Assembly (NCBI RefSeq): GCF_029975155.1
Contig: NZ_JARKPQ010000341.1
Coordinates: 1-64,000, forward strand
DNA length: 64,000 nucleotides
Direction: 5' to 3'
DNA from: Propionicimonas sp.
GTDB lineage: Bacteria > Actinomycetota > Actinomycetes > Propionibacteriales > Propionibacteriaceae
The position numbers were made by a program, and so were the translations under genes. Below the pieces are notes generated by a model, which saw only the letters and a program-made list of their open reading frames with translations, made no database searches and had not been told where the DNA came from. Each line of letters starts with the position of its first letter. The stretch's first letter is position 1. Below, in pieces: positions 42,519-51,079 of this stretch.

Positions 42519-43886
42519 ATGATCGACCTGCTAGTGAAGAACGGGACGGTGGCGACAGCCGACAGCCAGTACCGGAGCTGCATCGCCATCGACGACGGCA
42601 GGATCGTTGCCGTCGGCGACAGTGCGGCCATGCCGCAGGCGCGCCGAGTCATCGATGCGGACGGGCTCGTCGTCATGCCGGGACTCATCGATGGCCACAC
42701 CCACTTCTGCGAGGACCTGAGCATCCTCGCCGAGCCCTACGAGACCGGCACCCAGGCTGCCGCGGCCGGCGGCGTGACCACCACGCTGCTGATGCCCTGG
42801 GACACGCCCTCCCTGGGTTCGAAGGAGGTCCTCGACTACCGCAAGGAGTACGCACGCGGCCGGACCCACGTGGACTACGGCTTCATCGGCACCGTGCTGG
42901 CGAACACCGCCGCCGACGCCGCGAAGAACCTCCCGGAGCTGTGGGACGCGGGCGTCGTGGCGATCAAGACGCTGATGGTCACCGACGATCCCGCCTTCCC
43001 CAGCCTCGACGACGGGCAGCTGGTCGACGCCCTCCGCATCCTCGCCGGGGTGAACGGTCTCCTGACCGTCCACGCCGAGAACGCGGGCATCCTGGAACAC
43101 AACCGGCGGGCTCTCATCGCGGCCGGGCGCATCGACTATCTCGCCCACGAGGAATTCAGGTCCGAGCTGTCGGAGAACGAGGCGGTGAGCCGCCTGGCCT
43201 ATTTCGCCGAGAACACGGACGCTCGGGTCGTGGTGGCCCACATGTCCACGGCGTTCGGGGTGGACCGGACCCGGAAGGCCCGCCTCACCGGGCACAAGGT
43301 CTACTCCGAAGTCTGCGGCCGCAACCTCTTCCTGAGCACCGACGACCTGCGGGAGCGGGGTCCGTGGGTCAAGACCGGCCCACCCGTGCGGTCCCCCGAA
43401 CAGGTCGAGGCGCTCTGGGAACGGATTCGCAACGGGGGGATCACCCACTTCTCGTCCGATCACGCTGCGTGGACCAGGGAGAACAAGGAGAAGGGCCTGA
43501 GCAACATCTGGCTCGCCGACGGCGGAATCCCCCAGCTCCAGGAGACGCTCCCGCTGCTTCTGAACGCCGTCAACGAGGGCCGGTTGACCCTGGAGGACAC
43601 GGTCCGCCTCACCTCCTACAACCCGTCGGAGATCTACGGCCTGCGTCCGCGAAAGGGCCTGCTCGCACCGGGCTACGACGCTGACCTCGTCCTCGTCGAC
43701 CTCAACCGGACCGCCCGGATCGAACCGTCCATGGTGAAAGCCCACGTCGGCTACAGCGCCTACGACGGCTTCGAGCTGACGGGATGGCCGGTCATGACCC
43801 TGGTCCGCGGAGAGGTCGTGATGGAGAACGGCGAGATCGTCGGCAGTCCCGATCACGGCACGTTCATCCGCAGAGTCAGCCACTAA
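42519..43886 (+). CDS. Cyclic amidohydrolase, dihydropyrimidinase/allantoinase-like, copy 2
   Basis: 455-aa amidohydrolase with a complete binuclear set: His60/His62 (DGHTHF), Lys150 (AIKTLMV, to be carboxylated), His185 (VHAEN), His241 (VAHMS) and Asp314 (SSDHAAW). The motif DGHTHFCED lacks the Arg that dihydroorotases use for the substrate carboxylate, so the substrate is not dihydroorotate. The C-terminal PRKGLLAPGYDADLVLVDL is typical. AAAGGAAG precedes ATG 42519. Closely similar to the gene at 44672, suggesting duplication with specialisation. Confidence 0.9.
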   Translation: MIDLLVKNGTVATADSQYRSCIAIDDGRIVAVGDSAAMPQARRVIDADGLVVMPGLIDGHTHFCEDLSILAEPYETGTQAAAAGGVTTTLLMPWDTPSLGSKEVLDYRKEYARGRTHVDYGFIGTVLANTAADAAKNLPELWDAGVVAIKTLMVTDDPAFPSLDDGQLVDALRILAGVNGLLTVHAENAGILEHNRRALIAAGRIDYLAHEEFRSELSENEAVSRLAYFAENTDARVVVAHMSTAFGVDRTRKARLTGHKVYSEVCGRNLFLSTDDLRERGPWVKTGPPVRSPEQVEALWERIRNGGITHFSSDHAAWTRENKEKGLSNIWLADGGIPQLQETLPLLLNAVNEGRLTLEDTVRLTSYNPSEIYGLRPRKGLLAPGYDADLVLVDLNRTARIEPSMVKAHVGYSAYDGFELTGWPVMTLVRGEVVMENGEIVGSPDHGTFIRRVSH

Positions 43887-43923
43887 CCCAAGACCAGTCA
43901 AATCACACCCTGAAGGAGTAGAA

Positions 43924-44478
43924 GTGATCCGCAAGATCGTCACGTTCGTCGATGAGATCCGCGTCGAAGGCGGACGGGAGGTGAATCCTCCGTACCGGGC
44001 GGCTGCGGCCGCGGCCATCATCAGCAATCCCTTCGCAGGTCGGTACGTCGACCAACTGGTGGAGCTGAGGAAGGAGTACTCGAAGATTCTCGCCGAGTTG
44101 CTGGTTCCACGCGCTCTGCACGCCATCGGCTTCGAACTCGAAGACCTCGACGTGGCCTGCTTCGGCAAGGCGGCGCTCGTCGGCATCAACGGCGAGATCG
44201 AGCACGGTTCGGCCATCATCCACAACATGGACTTCGGTGGCACCGTCCGGGACATTCTCGGCGGCGGCGACGCCATGATCCCTTCCGCCGAGAAGCGAGG
44301 CGCTCCCGGAGCGACCCTCGACATCCCTCTGAAGAACCGCCACGACGCGTCCCGGGCGGCCTACCACCAGACGATGGAGATCCGGGTTCCCGACGGCCCC
44401 GGTGCCGACGAGATCCTGATCGCTGCCGGGATCGCCATCGGCACCCGGCCCCATCCCGGCCGCGGCATCACGGACTGA
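43924..44478 (+). CDS. DUF1185 / AA_synth family protein
   Basis: 184-aa protein matching the so-called amino acid synthesis family (DUF1185): RKIVTFVDEI at the start, NPFAGRYVDQL, KAALVGINGEIEHGSAIIH and KNRHDASRAAYHQTMEIRV. The family name comes from an old, weak annotation; the reaction is unknown. Here it is sandwiched between two paralogous cyclic amidohydrolases, so it likely acts on the same compounds. GTG 43924 has GAAGGAG upstream. Confidence 0.8.
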   Translation: MIRKIVTFVDEIRVEGGREVNPPYRAAAAAAIISNPFAGRYVDQLVELRKEYSKILAELLVPRALHAIGFELEDLDVACFGKAALVGINGEIEHGSAIIHNMDFGGTVRDILGGGDAMIPSAEKRGAPGATLDIPLKNRHDASRAAYHQTMEIRVPDGPGADEILIAAGIAIGTRPHPGRGITD

Positions 44479-44570
44479 CGCCTCACCCCGTCCTCACGCG
44501 CCGCCAGGTGGAGGACGACGGCCCCACCACGCCTGATCTGCCTCGGACCAGGGCGTTCGTGGGGTCCGCG

Positions 44571-44604
44571 GATGTGGCGCCGGTGGATCCGCCGGCGCCA
44601 CATC
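44571..44604. terminator. Strong 13-bp hairpin, possible terminator or processing site
   Basis: Perfect stem GATGTGGCGCCGG / CCGGCGCCACATC with an 8-base loop, in the 193-bp gap between the DUF1185 gene and the third amidohydrolase gene. There is no T-run after it, so it could equally be an mRNA stability or processing hairpin within one operon. Confidence 0.6.
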
Positions 44605-44671
44605 CCCCGGCAGGGCTCGTTCCCTCGGTAGCCCGCCCTGGCACGAACACAACACTGGAAAGGTCCCTGAA

Positions 44672-46087
44672 GTGATCGACCTTGTCGTCCGCGGCGGGCT
44701 CGTCGCCTCACAGACGGACGTGCATCCCGCGAGCATCGCCATCGACAAAGGTGTGATCGTCGCCGTCGGCCAGGATCACGCCATGCCGGCGTCCCGGAGG
44801 ACCGTCGATGCGACCGACCGGCTGATTCTGCCCGGTCTGATCGATGGTCACGCACACTTCTGCGAGGACCTCGACATCCTCGCGGAACCGTACGAGACCG
44901 GCACCCAGGCCGCCGCGGCCGGCGGGGTCACCACGGTGATCACCATGCCGTGGGACACGCCTTCGCTGGAGACCATGGACGTCCTCGACCACCGGCGACG
45001 GCATATCCAGGGTCGCGCCTACATCGACTACGGACTGCACGCCGGCATTTCCGCGCACAGCTACCCGGACGCCGCCACGAACCTCGCCGCCCTCTGGGAC
45101 GCCGGCGTCTGCGGGGTGAAGTTGTTGATGGTGTCCACCGATCCCCACTTCCCCCACCTGGACGACGGGCAGATCGTCGACGTCCTGCGGATCATGGCCG
45201 ACCTCGACGCCCTGCTGGTCGTCCATGCCGAGAACCCCGACATCAACCGGCGCAACAAGGAGCGCCTCCTCGCCGAGGGACGCAGGGATCCCATGGCGCA
45301 CGCCGAGTACCGGACCCCGCTCAGCGAGAACGACGGCGTGCGGCGGATCACCCAGCTGGCTTCCGAGGTGGGCGCGCGCGTCGTCGTCGCGCACATGTCG
45401 ACCGCCCAGGGTGTGGCCACGGTGGCCCGTGCGCGTCGCGACGGCGCCTCGATCGACTCCGAGGTGCTGGCCCGCAACCTCTGGCTGAGCACGGTCGACC
45501 TGGCCGAACGCGGGTCCTGGGTGAAGACCGGTCCGCCGGTGCGGGATCCCGCCGAGGTCAGCGCGCTCTGGCCGCTCCTGGCCGACGGCTCGGTCTCGAT
45601 CATCTCCTCCGACCACGCCCCCTGGACCAAGGAGGTGCGCAGCAGGGGCGAGTCCGACATCTGGGTCGCCTACGACGGCATCCCGCAGATCCAGGAGACC
45701 CTGCCGTTGCTCCTCGACGCCGTCTCGCGCGGGCGGATCTCGATCACCGACGTGGTCCGGCTCACCTCCTACAACCCGTCCCGGATCTTCGGCCTGCGTC
45801 CCCGCAAGGGCCTGCTCCAGCCCGGCTACGACGCCGACCTCGTGCTGGTCGACATGAACCGGAAGGTGGTGCTCTCCGACTCGCTCGCGAAGACCTACGT
45901 CGGGTACACGACCTTCGAAGGACTGGAGGTCTGCGGCTGGCCCACCATGACCATGGTCCGCGGCGAGACGGTGATGATCGAGAACGAGATCGTCGGAAGC
46001 CCCACCCATGGCGAGTGGATCCCCCGGCAGTCCCGGCCGGTGACGGCGTCCGGGCAGCTCACCGCCGGCTCCAGACTCGGCGGGTAG
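44672..46087 (+). CDS. Cyclic amidohydrolase, dihydropyrimidinase/allantoinase-like, copy 3
   Basis: 471-aa paralogue of the 42519 gene with the same aligned ligands: His60/His62 (DGHAHF), Lys150 (GVKLLMV), His185 (VHAEN), the AHMS histidine and SSDHAPW. Shared blocks such as EDLDILAEPYETGTQAAAAG show a recent common origin. The two may attack different rings or stereoisomers, or form a mixed oligomer. GTG 44672 has GGAAAGG upstream. It is 3 bp from the aldolase gene, so carbon and nitrogen steps are on one transcript. Confidence 0.9.
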   Translation: MIDLVVRGGLVASQTDVHPASIAIDKGVIVAVGQDHAMPASRRTVDATDRLILPGLIDGHAHFCEDLDILAEPYETGTQAAAAGGVTTVITMPWDTPSLETMDVLDHRRRHIQGRAYIDYGLHAGISAHSYPDAATNLAALWDAGVCGVKLLMVSTDPHFPHLDDGQIVDVLRIMADLDALLVVHAENPDINRRNKERLLAEGRRDPMAHAEYRTPLSENDGVRRITQLASEVGARVVVAHMSTAQGVATVARARRDGASIDSEVLARNLWLSTVDLAERGSWVKTGPPVRDPAEVSALWPLLADGSVSIISSDHAPWTKEVRSRGESDIWVAYDGIPQIQETLPLLLDAVSRGRISITDVVRLTSYNPSRIFGLRPRKGLLQPGYDADLVLVDMNRKVVLSDSLAKTYVGYTTFEGLEVCGWPTMTMVRGETVMIENEIVGSPTHGEWIPRQSRPVTASGQLTAGSRLGG

Positions 46088-46090
46088 GAC

Positions 46091-46765
46091 ATGAGCGCGC
46101 CAGAACCGGCGGTGGAACGGAAGGGATGCGTCCCCGACCTGCTCGAGACGGCCGTTGTCGTCGTGGTTCGAACGGCGAACGCCGCCGGAATGAACGCCCT
46201 GGCCGAGGCGCTGATCCGCGGCGGCGTCAGGCACATGGAGATCACGACCACCGTGCCGGCGGCCCTGGACTGCATCGCATCGGTGCAGGCCGAGGCCGGT
46301 GACCGGATCCACGTCGGGGCCGGCACGGTGCTCGACGTCCGCACGGCGAAGGACGCCATCCGTGCCGGTGCGAGGTTCATCGTCAGCCCGGTCATCGACC
46401 CGGCAATCGTCGACGCGGCCAAGACGCAGGGCGTCCCCGTCATACCCGGCTGCATGACCCCCACGGAGATCCTCGCTGCCCTGCGACTCGAGGTCGACTG
46501 CATCAAGCTGTTCCCGGGGAGGGTCGCCACGCCCGGCTTCTTCGCCGACATGCTGGGTCCGTTCCCGAACGCCCGCCTGATGCCTACCGGAAACGTGGAC
46601 CTGGCCACCATGCCCCAGTACCTGCGCGCGGGGGCCGTCGCCGTCGGAGTGGGCAAGGCGATCGTCGACCCGGCCGCGTTCGCGCACGGGGAGTGGGACC
46701 TGATCGCCGCGAGAGCCACGGACTTCGTGGAGCTGGCCCGCCGGACGAAAGGACGCCGACAATGA
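46091..46765 (+). CDS. KDPG/KHG aldolase family protein
   Basis: 224-aa class I aldolase of the 2-dehydro-3-deoxy-phosphogluconate/4-hydroxy-2-oxoglutarate family. Schiff-base Lys139 in DCIKLFPG, general base Glu50 in HMEITTT, and Arg27 (VVRTAN) are all at the expected sites. It would split a 6-phospho-2-keto-3-deoxy acid into pyruvate and glyceraldehyde 3-phosphate (or a related pair). It ends inside the kinase start codon (ATGA overlap), pairing it with the KDG-type kinase. Confidence 0.92.
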   Translation: MSAPEPAVERKGCVPDLLETAVVVVVRTANAAGMNALAEALIRGGVRHMEITTTVPAALDCIASVQAEAGDRIHVGAGTVLDVRTAKDAIRAGARFIVSPVIDPAIVDAAKTQGVPVIPGCMTPTEILAALRLEVDCIKLFPGRVATPGFFADMLGPFPNARLMPTGNVDLATMPQYLRAGAVAVGVGKAIVDPAAFAHGEWDLIAARATDFVELARRTKGRRQ

Positions 46766-47793
46766 CTCCTCCCAAGTTGGTCGGATTCGGCGAGGTGCTG
46801 CTCAGGCTCAACCCGCCCGGGCACCAGCGGCTGCTCGGCGCCACCTCCTTCGAGGCCCACTACACCGGCGCGGAGGGGAACGTCGCGGTGATGCTGGCCC
46901 AGCTCGGCCTGGCGGCGGAGGTCGTCACCCGGCTCCCCGGGCACGACGTCGGGCAGGCCGCCGTCAACTCGTTGCGCCACTGGGGCGTCGGAACGTCCCA
47001 TATCGCTCGCGGCGGTGACCGGATCGGGATCATGTATCTGGAGACCGGCGCGGCACAGCGTGGCGCCCGGGTCCTGTACGACCGGACCGGGACGTCCTTC
47101 CAGTCCGCGGCCAGGCACGACTTCGACTGGGACGCGATCCTCGGAGAAGCCACCTGGCTGCACTTCTCCGGCACCGCCCCCGCACTCGGGCCAGGCGTGC
47201 GCGACATTCTCGACGACGCCCTGACCGTTGCGAACGGGCTCGGCGTCACGGTCAGCTGCGATCTGAACTATCGGGCCAGCCTGTGGTCGGAGGCCGAGGC
47301 CCAGCGGACGATGCCCGCCCTGATCGAGCGGGTGAACGTCCTGTTCGGCAACGAGGAGGACGCCGCCCGCGCGTTGGGGGTGCGCGCCGGCCGGAGCGAC
47401 TGGTCGCAGGGCACCCTCGACCGGCCCGCCTACGAAGAGGTGGCCACCACGCTGGCGGACCGCTACGGCCTCACCCACGTGTCCACCAGCCTCCGGCGCA
47501 GCATCTCCGCGTCCGTCAACGAGTGGGGTGGGATGCTCTTCGACGGCTCGGGCCATCACTACAGCAGGACCTACCTGATCGATCCGATCGTGGATCGAGT
47601 GGGCGGCGGCGATTCCTTCGCGGCCGGCATCATCTACGGCCTGATGACCGGGCTGAGCTCCGACGACACCGTCGAGTACGCAGCCGCCGCCTCCTGCCTG
47701 AAGCACTCCATTCCCGGAGACCTGAACCTGATTCACAAGGCCGACATCGAGAGCCTGTTGAGCACAGGCGGCACCGGACGAGTGGACCGCTAG
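46762..47793 (+). CDS. PfkB-family sugar kinase, 2-keto-3-deoxygluconate kinase-like
   Basis: 343-aa PfkB kinase. Catalytic base Asp284 in GGGDSFAAG, and the N-terminal GAEGNVAVMLAQLG glycine region match KDG kinases. It would phosphorylate the product of the mandelate racemase-subgroup dehydratase and hand it to the aldolase. Last gene of the plus arm; repeat A follows 9 bp after the stop. KDG is the default substrate for this type, but a stereoisomer such as KDGal is possible. Confidence 0.9.
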   Translation: MTPPKLVGFGEVLLRLNPPGHQRLLGATSFEAHYTGAEGNVAVMLAQLGLAAEVVTRLPGHDVGQAAVNSLRHWGVGTSHIARGGDRIGIMYLETGAAQRGARVLYDRTGTSFQSAARHDFDWDAILGEATWLHFSGTAPALGPGVRDILDDALTVANGLGVTVSCDLNYRASLWSEAEAQRTMPALIERVNVLFGNEEDAARALGVRAGRSDWSQGTLDRPAYEEVATTLADRYGLTHVSTSLRRSISASVNEWGGMLFDGSGHHYSRTYLIDPIVDRVGGGDSFAAGIIYGLMTGLSSDDTVEYAAAASCLKHSIPGDLNLIHKADIESLLSTGGTGRVDR

Positions 47794-47802
47794 CCCCGGG
47801 AC

Positions 47803-47847
47803 GGTCCCTGAGGAGCCGGAGAGGAACGAGCCGGCATCACGATGGGC
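47803..47847. repeat. Dispersed repeat A, copy 3
   Basis: GGTCCCTGAGGAGCCGGA then GAGGAACGAGCCGGCATCA and CGATGGG, directly after the kinase gene and marking the end of the amidohydrolase locus. Confidence 0.7.
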
Positions 47848-47893
47848 GGGGCGCGCCGTCATGCTCGGCCACCGTCCGACGGCGCCCGCACCG

Positions 47894-50800
47894 CTACTGG
47901 CCGCCGAACGCGTTGAGGGCGTCGCGCAGCGAGCCGTACCCGCGGGCACAGACCGCTCCCTTGCTCTCGGGTGCGGCCTCACCCTTGGTCTCGCAGGGAT
48001 TGCCGGCCTGCCGGATCAGCGCCTGGTTCATCGACTGGATGCTCTGCTCCGACATCGTCCAGCCCAGCGGGGCGGTCACCGCCGGGGCGATCGACTGGTT
48101 GACCACGATCACGCCGCGGGGCCGGACGGCCTTCAGCGCCTCAGCGGCAAGACCGGCGTCCGGTAGCGCCGCTGACCACAGGCTGGACGCGTCCACCACG
48201 GACGCGGCCCGCTGGAGCAGCGTCGGCACCGTGCCCATGGCCGTCAGCGCCCGCAGGAAGCCCACCGGCGGGACCGCCGCCTCCAGTGTGGTGCCGGGAG
48301 CGGTCACGGCGAGGTCTCCGGCGGTGTCGTTGTCGAAGTAGACCACCATGGGCACGATCAGGTCGACGACGTCCGCGCCGGACGCGAGGCTCGCCTCGTT
48401 GTGGCTGCGCACCGGATCGAGCCAGATCGGGGCCAGGTCGACGATGGTGCCGATGCCGCTGTTCTCCACGTAGCCACCGTCGACGAGCTGCTCGACGCCG
48501 CCACCCGGGCACCCGACCACACCGGACGGGGTGACGTACGGGAACCGGGCGGCGAGCATGGCCGCGGTCACCGCCTGGATGTTCCCCGCACACCCGCGGT
48601 CGCCCGCGCCACCGAAATAGCCGAAGAAGTCCAGCGAGTTCGCCACCAACTCCGCCTGCGGGCCAGTCGTCGTCCCCGTGCCGTCCCCGGCCACCAGTTC
48701 CTCGAAAGCCCTGTCGCACGGGATCGGTCCCGATCCGGTGCCCGCCAGGCTCGGCAGGTCGATCTGGCTGACGAGGACCCGGCAGCCCGTCGACACCGAT
48801 GTCGAGTTCAGGACCAGGAAGCCCGGTGGCCTCGCCGTGGCCTCTCCGGCCCGGTCGGGGAGGAAGTCGTTGCTGAGCGCGCCGGTCTCGTCGTCCGGCG
48901 CGGCTCCGTCAAGGCGCCACTCCCGCACCCACGCGTCCTCGATCAGGGCTGCCCGGTCCCGCCAACCGGGTCGCTCCGCCGCCAGCGGGATGCCGGCGGT
49001 CGGATAGAGGAAGTCGCGCAGCACCAGGCCGAGCGAGGCCTGGCCGAGGGCGGACGAGCGCGCCATCGCGATCACCTGGTCGTGGGCCGGCGTCCGGTCG
49101 GCGAAGCGGCTGATCGTCAGGCCCACCGCTCCTCCCGACGCACCGCCGGAGAAGAGAGCCACCCGGCAGGCGCTGCGCTCCCCGTCGACGAGCGCGTCGC
49201 CCTCCAGCCGGTACGTCCCGGTGAGCAGGTCCACCCCGGCGCTCGTCCAGTAGGCAGCGCGGATGCCTCCGCCCTCCGCGGCCAACAGCGGCATCACCCT
49301 GATCCGGAAGAGCCGGCCCTCCACAGGCGTCACCGTCCCGCAGTCCCGGGTCGCCGCTTCCCACATTCCGAACGCGGTGGCGAGGTCGGGTCGATCGGGG
49401 ATCGGCGCACCTGCCTGCGCTCCGGTGCCCCGGACGGCGTGGACGTCGGCCGCGCCGGCCTGCACGCTGGCTGCGACGATCAACGCCACCAGCAGGGTGA
49501 AGACCGGTGCCGAGGTGAGCTTCCGGCCGAGGACGGAGATCCAGAAGACCTCCGGCGGCTTGCGGTTCTGGGCCAGGACCGTGACGGTGCCCAACGTCAT
49601 CACCACCAGCAGCAGCGCCAACTGCAGGGTCGCCGCGACCCCGAGGCTGCCGGCGATGCCCGGCACGTTGGCCGCGGCCAGCAGCAGGAGCAGGAAGGCG
49701 AGCGGGACGAATCCGCTGTGGAACCAGGCGGGGGCCTTCGGCGACCCCTCGCGAGCCGGGACCGTCCAGCCCGCCGGGAGGCGATCGGCGATGGCACCGG
49801 CCAGTGGCCACGCGCCCACGGCGACGAGCAGCCCACCCATCAGCGCCCACACGCGGAGCGGGTCCGCCGTGATGTCCTCGAAGGCGTCGAGGGCGACAGG
49901 TGCGGTGAACGCCCGGACGAGTCCCAGTCCCGCGATCACGAGCACGGAGACCGCGGCGACGTCTCCGGTGCGAGCCGCTGCGCCGTACTGGCCTGGGGTC
50001 GCCGCCGGCTTCGCTTTGGCCTCCAGGCCGCCCGCCCAACGGGCGAGGCAGCGAGTGGACGCCTGGTTACGCAGGTGCCTGATCCAGGCGGAGGCCGCGG
50101 CGATGACCACGGGCAGCGCGGCGAAGATCAGCAGACCCACGAGTCGGGTCTCCCCCCACCCCGACACCTGGCCGAGCAGCGCCGCACCGAGGAAGGGCAC
50201 CGGCACAGCCAGCCAGGAGCTCAGCCGGGAGCGCTCCCTGGCGTCCCCGTCCGTGCCGATCCGGTCCCACAGGTGGTCGCTGCGCAGCCGTCCGAGGACG
50301 AACAGCAGGACGGCGCTGAGCACGGCCAGCGCGGCGGCCCAGGCGGCCTCGTCCATCCGTCCCGGTTCCACCCAGGACCGCTCCACGTCCGGCAGCTGAT
50401 CGAGGATGTCCGCGCCCGGGATCAGGCTCACCAGAGCCGCCAGCACGACGAACAGCAACGAGAACCGCTGGGTGTAGACGGCCTTCCTCGCGTTCTGTGC
50501 GCTCGTGCCCATCGTGGCGCGCATCGCCGAGGCGCTCCAGGCCCACATCGCGACCAGCAGCACGACGGCCACCATTGCCCACTTGGCCCGGGACGCCCAG
50601 ATCACGGCATGCGCCACGAAGTCCGGCACGGCACCGTTCGGCGGCCGACCGGTGAGAAAGGCCAGGACGTCCTCGAGCAGATCGATCGCGGCAAGCACGA
50701 GCACGGTGCGGCCCAGCCACCGGCGGCGGGCGTTCTGCTCGGCGGTGCCCGAACCATGCTTGATCAGCCACCGCCCGAGGAGGGCGTAGAGACCGATGAA

Positions 50801-51079
50801 GACGATGTCGAGCGCGAGGTACCACCAGAACCACGTCCTCAGCGGGTCGGAGGCACCCGTGATCTCCGACCGCCAGGCGTCCGGGGAGAGAGTGAGACTG
50901 CCGAGACCCATCAACGTGTTGAACGACCAGGCCCTGCCCCCGCCGTCGAGCACCTGCCCCGAGAGCCGGCTCACCTCGCCCATGGCGATCAGCAGTCCGA
51001 CCGCGGTGGTGAGCATCATGGCCGGAGCCACAGGAAGTTTCGGAGCCTGCACGTTCGCCCGGGACTCGGTGGCGCTCAT
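47894..51079 (-). CDS. Polytopic membrane protein with C-terminal patatin-like hydrolase domain
   Basis: 1061-aa protein. Roughly residues 20-530 hold about 12 hydrophobic segments in groups; the C-terminal half is a soluble patatin-like domain. Oxyanion loop AEGGGIRAAYW near 601, nucleophile Ser648 in FSGGASGGAVG (GxSxG), and catalytic Asp867 in LVDGGYVENSG make a full Ser-Asp dyad. It would cleave lipids at or near the membrane. The start overlaps the stop of the partner membrane gene (ATGA). I do not recognise this exact architecture as a named family. Confidence 0.85.
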   Translation of the reverse strand: MSATESRANVQAPKLPVAPAMMLTTAVGLLIAMGEVSRLSGQVLDGGGRAWSFNTLMGLGSLTLSPDAWRSEITGASDPLRTWFWWYLALDIVFIGLYALLGRWLIKHGSGTAEQNARRRWLGRTVLVLAAIDLLEDVLAFLTGRPPNGAVPDFVAHAVIWASRAKWAMVAVVLLVAMWAWSASAMRATMGTSAQNARKAVYTQRFSLLFVVLAALVSLIPGADILDQLPDVERSWVEPGRMDEAAWAAALAVLSAVLLFVLGRLRSDHLWDRIGTDGDARERSRLSSWLAVPVPFLGAALLGQVSGWGETRLVGLLIFAALPVVIAAASAWIRHLRNQASTRCLARWAGGLEAKAKPAATPGQYGAAARTGDVAAVSVLVIAGLGLVRAFTAPVALDAFEDITADPLRVWALMGGLLVAVGAWPLAGAIADRLPAGWTVPAREGSPKAPAWFHSGFVPLAFLLLLLAAANVPGIAGSLGVAATLQLALLLVVMTLGTVTVLAQNRKPPEVFWISVLGRKLTSAPVFTLLVALIVAASVQAGAADVHAVRGTGAQAGAPIPDRPDLATAFGMWEAATRDCGTVTPVEGRLFRIRVMPLLAAEGGGIRAAYWTSAGVDLLTGTYRLEGDALVDGERSACRVALFSGGASGGAVGLTISRFADRTPAHDQVIAMARSSALGQASLGLVLRDFLYPTAGIPLAAERPGWRDRAALIEDAWVREWRLDGAAPDDETGALSNDFLPDRAGEATARPPGFLVLNSTSVSTGCRVLVSQIDLPSLAGTGSGPIPCDRAFEELVAGDGTGTTTGPQAELVANSLDFFGYFGGAGDRGCAGNIQAVTAAMLAARFPYVTPSGVVGCPGGGVEQLVDGGYVENSGIGTIVDLAPIWLDPVRSHNEASLASGADVVDLIVPMVVYFDNDTAGDLAVTAPGTTLEAAVPPVGFLRALTAMGTVPTLLQRAASVVDASSLWSAALPDAGLAAEALKAVRPRGVIVVNQSIAPAVTAPLGWTMSEQSIQSMNQALIRQAGNPCETKGEAAPESKGAVCARGYGSLRDALNAFGGQ

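Noticed and set aside
41137-46087. Assignment of the amidohydrolases as dihydroorotase (pyrC)
   Set aside because: Two of them lack the substrate-binding Arg after HxH and none lies near other pyrimidine biosynthesis genes; a catabolic context is clearer.
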